Origin: Roseovarius nitratireducens
Lineage (GTDB): Bacteria; Pseudomonadota; Alphaproteobacteria; Rhodobacterales; Rhodobacteraceae
Direction of reading: 5' to 3'
Length of the DNA stretch: 64,000 bases
NCBI RefSeq assembly: GCF_002925845.1
Contig: NZ_PDNI01000010.1
Span: 62,001-126,000, forward strand
Shown here: piece by piece, positions 62,926 to 64,000 of the stretch
Numbering within the stretch: position 1 is the stretch's first letter
How the letters are laid out: each line of letters opens with the position of its first letter
Made by a program: the position numbers and the translations under genes
Notes under the pieces: model-generated
Seen by the model: only the letters and a program-made list of their open reading frames with translations
Told to the model about the DNA's origin: nothing
The model's database searches: none

Positions 62926-63687
62926 ATGCGGTTTCAAAGCCCCCTCCTGCGCGCCACCCTGCTCAGGCGCTACAAGCGGTTCCTCGCCGATATCCGGCTG
63001 GAGGACGGCACCGAGACGACAGCCCATTGCGCCAATCCCGGTGCGATGACCGGCCTCGCCACCCCCGGCACCACGATCTGGGTCGAGCGCAACGACGATC
63101 CCCGCCGCAAGCTGCGCTACGCTTGGCGGCTGGCCGAAACGGCCGGAGGTGCGCTCGTCTGCGTGGATACGGGTGCGGCCAACCGCGTGTTGCGCGCCGC
63201 GCTCACCGCCCGCGCGCTGCCCGCGCTCGCCGCCTATGACGAGGTCCGCCCCGAACAGCGCATCGGCGAAGCGAGCCGCGCCGATTTCATCCTGCGCGGT
63301 CCGGGCCTGCCCGAGGCGGTGGTCGAGGTGAAATCGGTGACGCTCGCGCGCGCGCCCGGGCGCGCGGAGTTTCCCGACAGCGTGACCGCGCGCGGTGCAC
63401 GCCACCTGCGCGATCTGGCCGCCTGCGCGCGCGAGGGGCGGCGCGCGGTGCTGTTCTACCTCGTGCAGCGCAGCGACGCGACCGCGCTCGCCACCGCCGC
63501 CGATATCGACCCGGCCTATGCCGCGGCGTTTGACGCGGGCCGCGCGGCGGGCGTCGAGGTAATGGCTCACCGTGCCGAGATCACGCCCGACGGCATCACA
63601 ATCGGCCCGGCGCTGCCGCTGGCCTCTGGTCCTCGCGGCGAAAACGGCCTAATTGGGGGAAAGTATGGAGAAATCGACGGGGCATGA
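62926..63687 (+). CDS. sfsA: Sugar fermentation stimulation protein homologue
   Basis: This 253-residue protein of the SfsA family has an OB-like N-terminal part (LLRRYKRFLADIRLEDGTETTAHCANPGAMTGLATPG) and a nuclease-like C-terminal part (FILRGPGLPEAVVEVKSVTLARAPGRAEFPDSVTARGARHLRDLA). In E. coli the name comes from maltose gene stimulation; its biochemical role is not clear, DNA binding has been reported. It overlaps the following methionine aminopeptidase gene by 23 bases. Confidence 0.92.
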   Translation: MRFQSPLLRATLLRRYKRFLADIRLEDGTETTAHCANPGAMTGLATPGTTIWVERNDDPRRKLRYAWRLAETAGGALVCVDTGAANRVLRAALTARALPALAAYDEVRPEQRIGEASRADFILRGPGLPEAVVEVKSVTLARAPGRAEFPDSVTARGARHLRDLAACAREGRRAVLFYLVQRSDATALATAADIDPAYAAAFDAGRAAGVEVMAHRAEITPDGITIGPALPLASGPRGENGLIGGKYGEIDGA

Positions 63688-64000
63688 CGTGAACCAGACG
63701 CATCGAGGGCGCACCACGCGCGACGGCATCCGCATCCACGAGCCGGCGGATTTCGCAGGCATGCACGCCGCCGGACGGCTGGCCGCGCAAATCCTCGACG
63801 AGATATCCGAACACATCTTCGTGGGCCAGACCACCGAGGCCATCGACGCGCTCATCGAGCAGAAGATCAAGGCCGCCGGGGCGAAATCCGCCACCATCGG
63901 CTACAAGGGCTACCGCCACGCAAGCTGCATCAGCGTCAACCACGTGGTCTGCCACGGCATCCCCGGCGCGCCCATCCCCAAGAGCGGCAGCGAGACCATT
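63665..64000 (+). CDS. map: Type I methionine aminopeptidase, partial
   Basis: The first 112 residues are visible; the rest is beyond the window. MEKSTGHDVNQTHRGRTTRDGIRIHEPADFAGMHAAGRLAAQILDEISEHI is followed by GYKGYRHASCISVNHVVCHGIP, with the HASCISVN(H) block that approaches the metal centre. The enzyme removes N-terminal methionine from new proteins. The start ATG at 63665 lies inside the sfsA 3' end with GGGGGAAAGT before it; coupling of sfsA-map is common in alphaproteobacteria. Confidence 0.92.
   Translation, partial: MEKSTGHDVNQTHRGRTTRDGIRIHEPADFAGMHAAGRLAAQILDEISEHIFVGQTTEAIDALIEQKIKAAGAKSATIGYKGYRHASCISVNHVVCHGIPGAPIPKSGSETI

Overview
The window comes from a high-GC alphaproteobacterium of the order Rhodobacterales (Roseobacter/Rhodobacter group). 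The evidence is the head module of an RcGTA-type gene transfer agent, the yajC-secDF-ccmABCDG block, the rplU-rpmA-GNAT-obgE-proB block, a bdhA gene next to a peptide-binding protein gene, and the general codon and GC character. I cannot name a genus. No plasmid or replication-origin genes and no CRISPR array are visible, so this reads as chromosome.

Layout. 1-6.3 kb (minus strand) holds GTA genes g7 (cut by the window edge), g6, g5, g4, g3.5, g3, g2 and g1, preceded by a promoter that runs into a strong terminator-like hairpin. 6.4-10.4 kb (minus) is a polar/basic amino-acid ABC transporter with a coupled MobA-like gene. 10.4-12.4 kb (minus) has a PhnD-like protein, a TerB-like protein and 3-hydroxybutyrate dehydrogenase. 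A candidate small RNA with its own promoter and terminator lies at 12.55-12.66 kb. 12.7-17.4 kb (plus) has a family 5 binding protein, a 37-residue entericidin, alanine racemase and an MlaE/MlaF pair.

17.6-22.8 kb is a serine-cycle operon (serine-glyoxylate aminotransferase, malyl-CoA lyase, malate-CoA ligase beta and alpha) with a divergent LuxR-type regulator. 22.8-25.9 kb (minus) is an arsenate operon: an ArsR-ArsC fusion, a GAPDH and ArsJ, which together would make and export 1-arseno-3-phosphoglycerate. 25.9-32.8 kb (minus) has cytochrome c maturation genes, Mth938 and TauE-like genes, secDF and yajC. 33-35.8 kb (plus) has a chimeric pentapeptide-repeat membrane protein and serS. 35.9-42 kb has a cysteine-rich MarR regulator divergent from an RpoH-like sigma factor, purMN, RNase D and a MATE pump. 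42-49.2 kb is mostly housekeeping.

49.3-53.9 kb is the accessory hotspot: a tRNA-Ser whose 3' end and terminator are repeated 1.4 kb downstream, a DUF6325-like/LuxR hybrid, three small stress or membrane proteins, a K+-channel-like protein, and apparent decayed pieces of an AIPR-type abortive-infection gene, of the GTA tail-fibre gene g15, and of a tyrosine recombinase. I read this as a degraded integrative island. 53.9-59.8 kb is a catabolic unit: an N,N-dimethylformamidase-like large subunit, a TRAP transporter and a LysR regulator. 59.9-64 kb returns to core genes (OmpA-like, AhpD-like, GNAT, CinA-like, sfsA, and map cut by the window end).

The most interesting signals are the promoter-hairpin leader of the GTA operon, the orphan small RNA at 12.6 kb, the six-cysteine MarR/RpoH divergon with two palindromes, the pentapeptide gene with an internal base-composition switch, and the tRNA-Ser island with its gene fossils. 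All family names come from reading the translated sequences by eye; no database search was possible.
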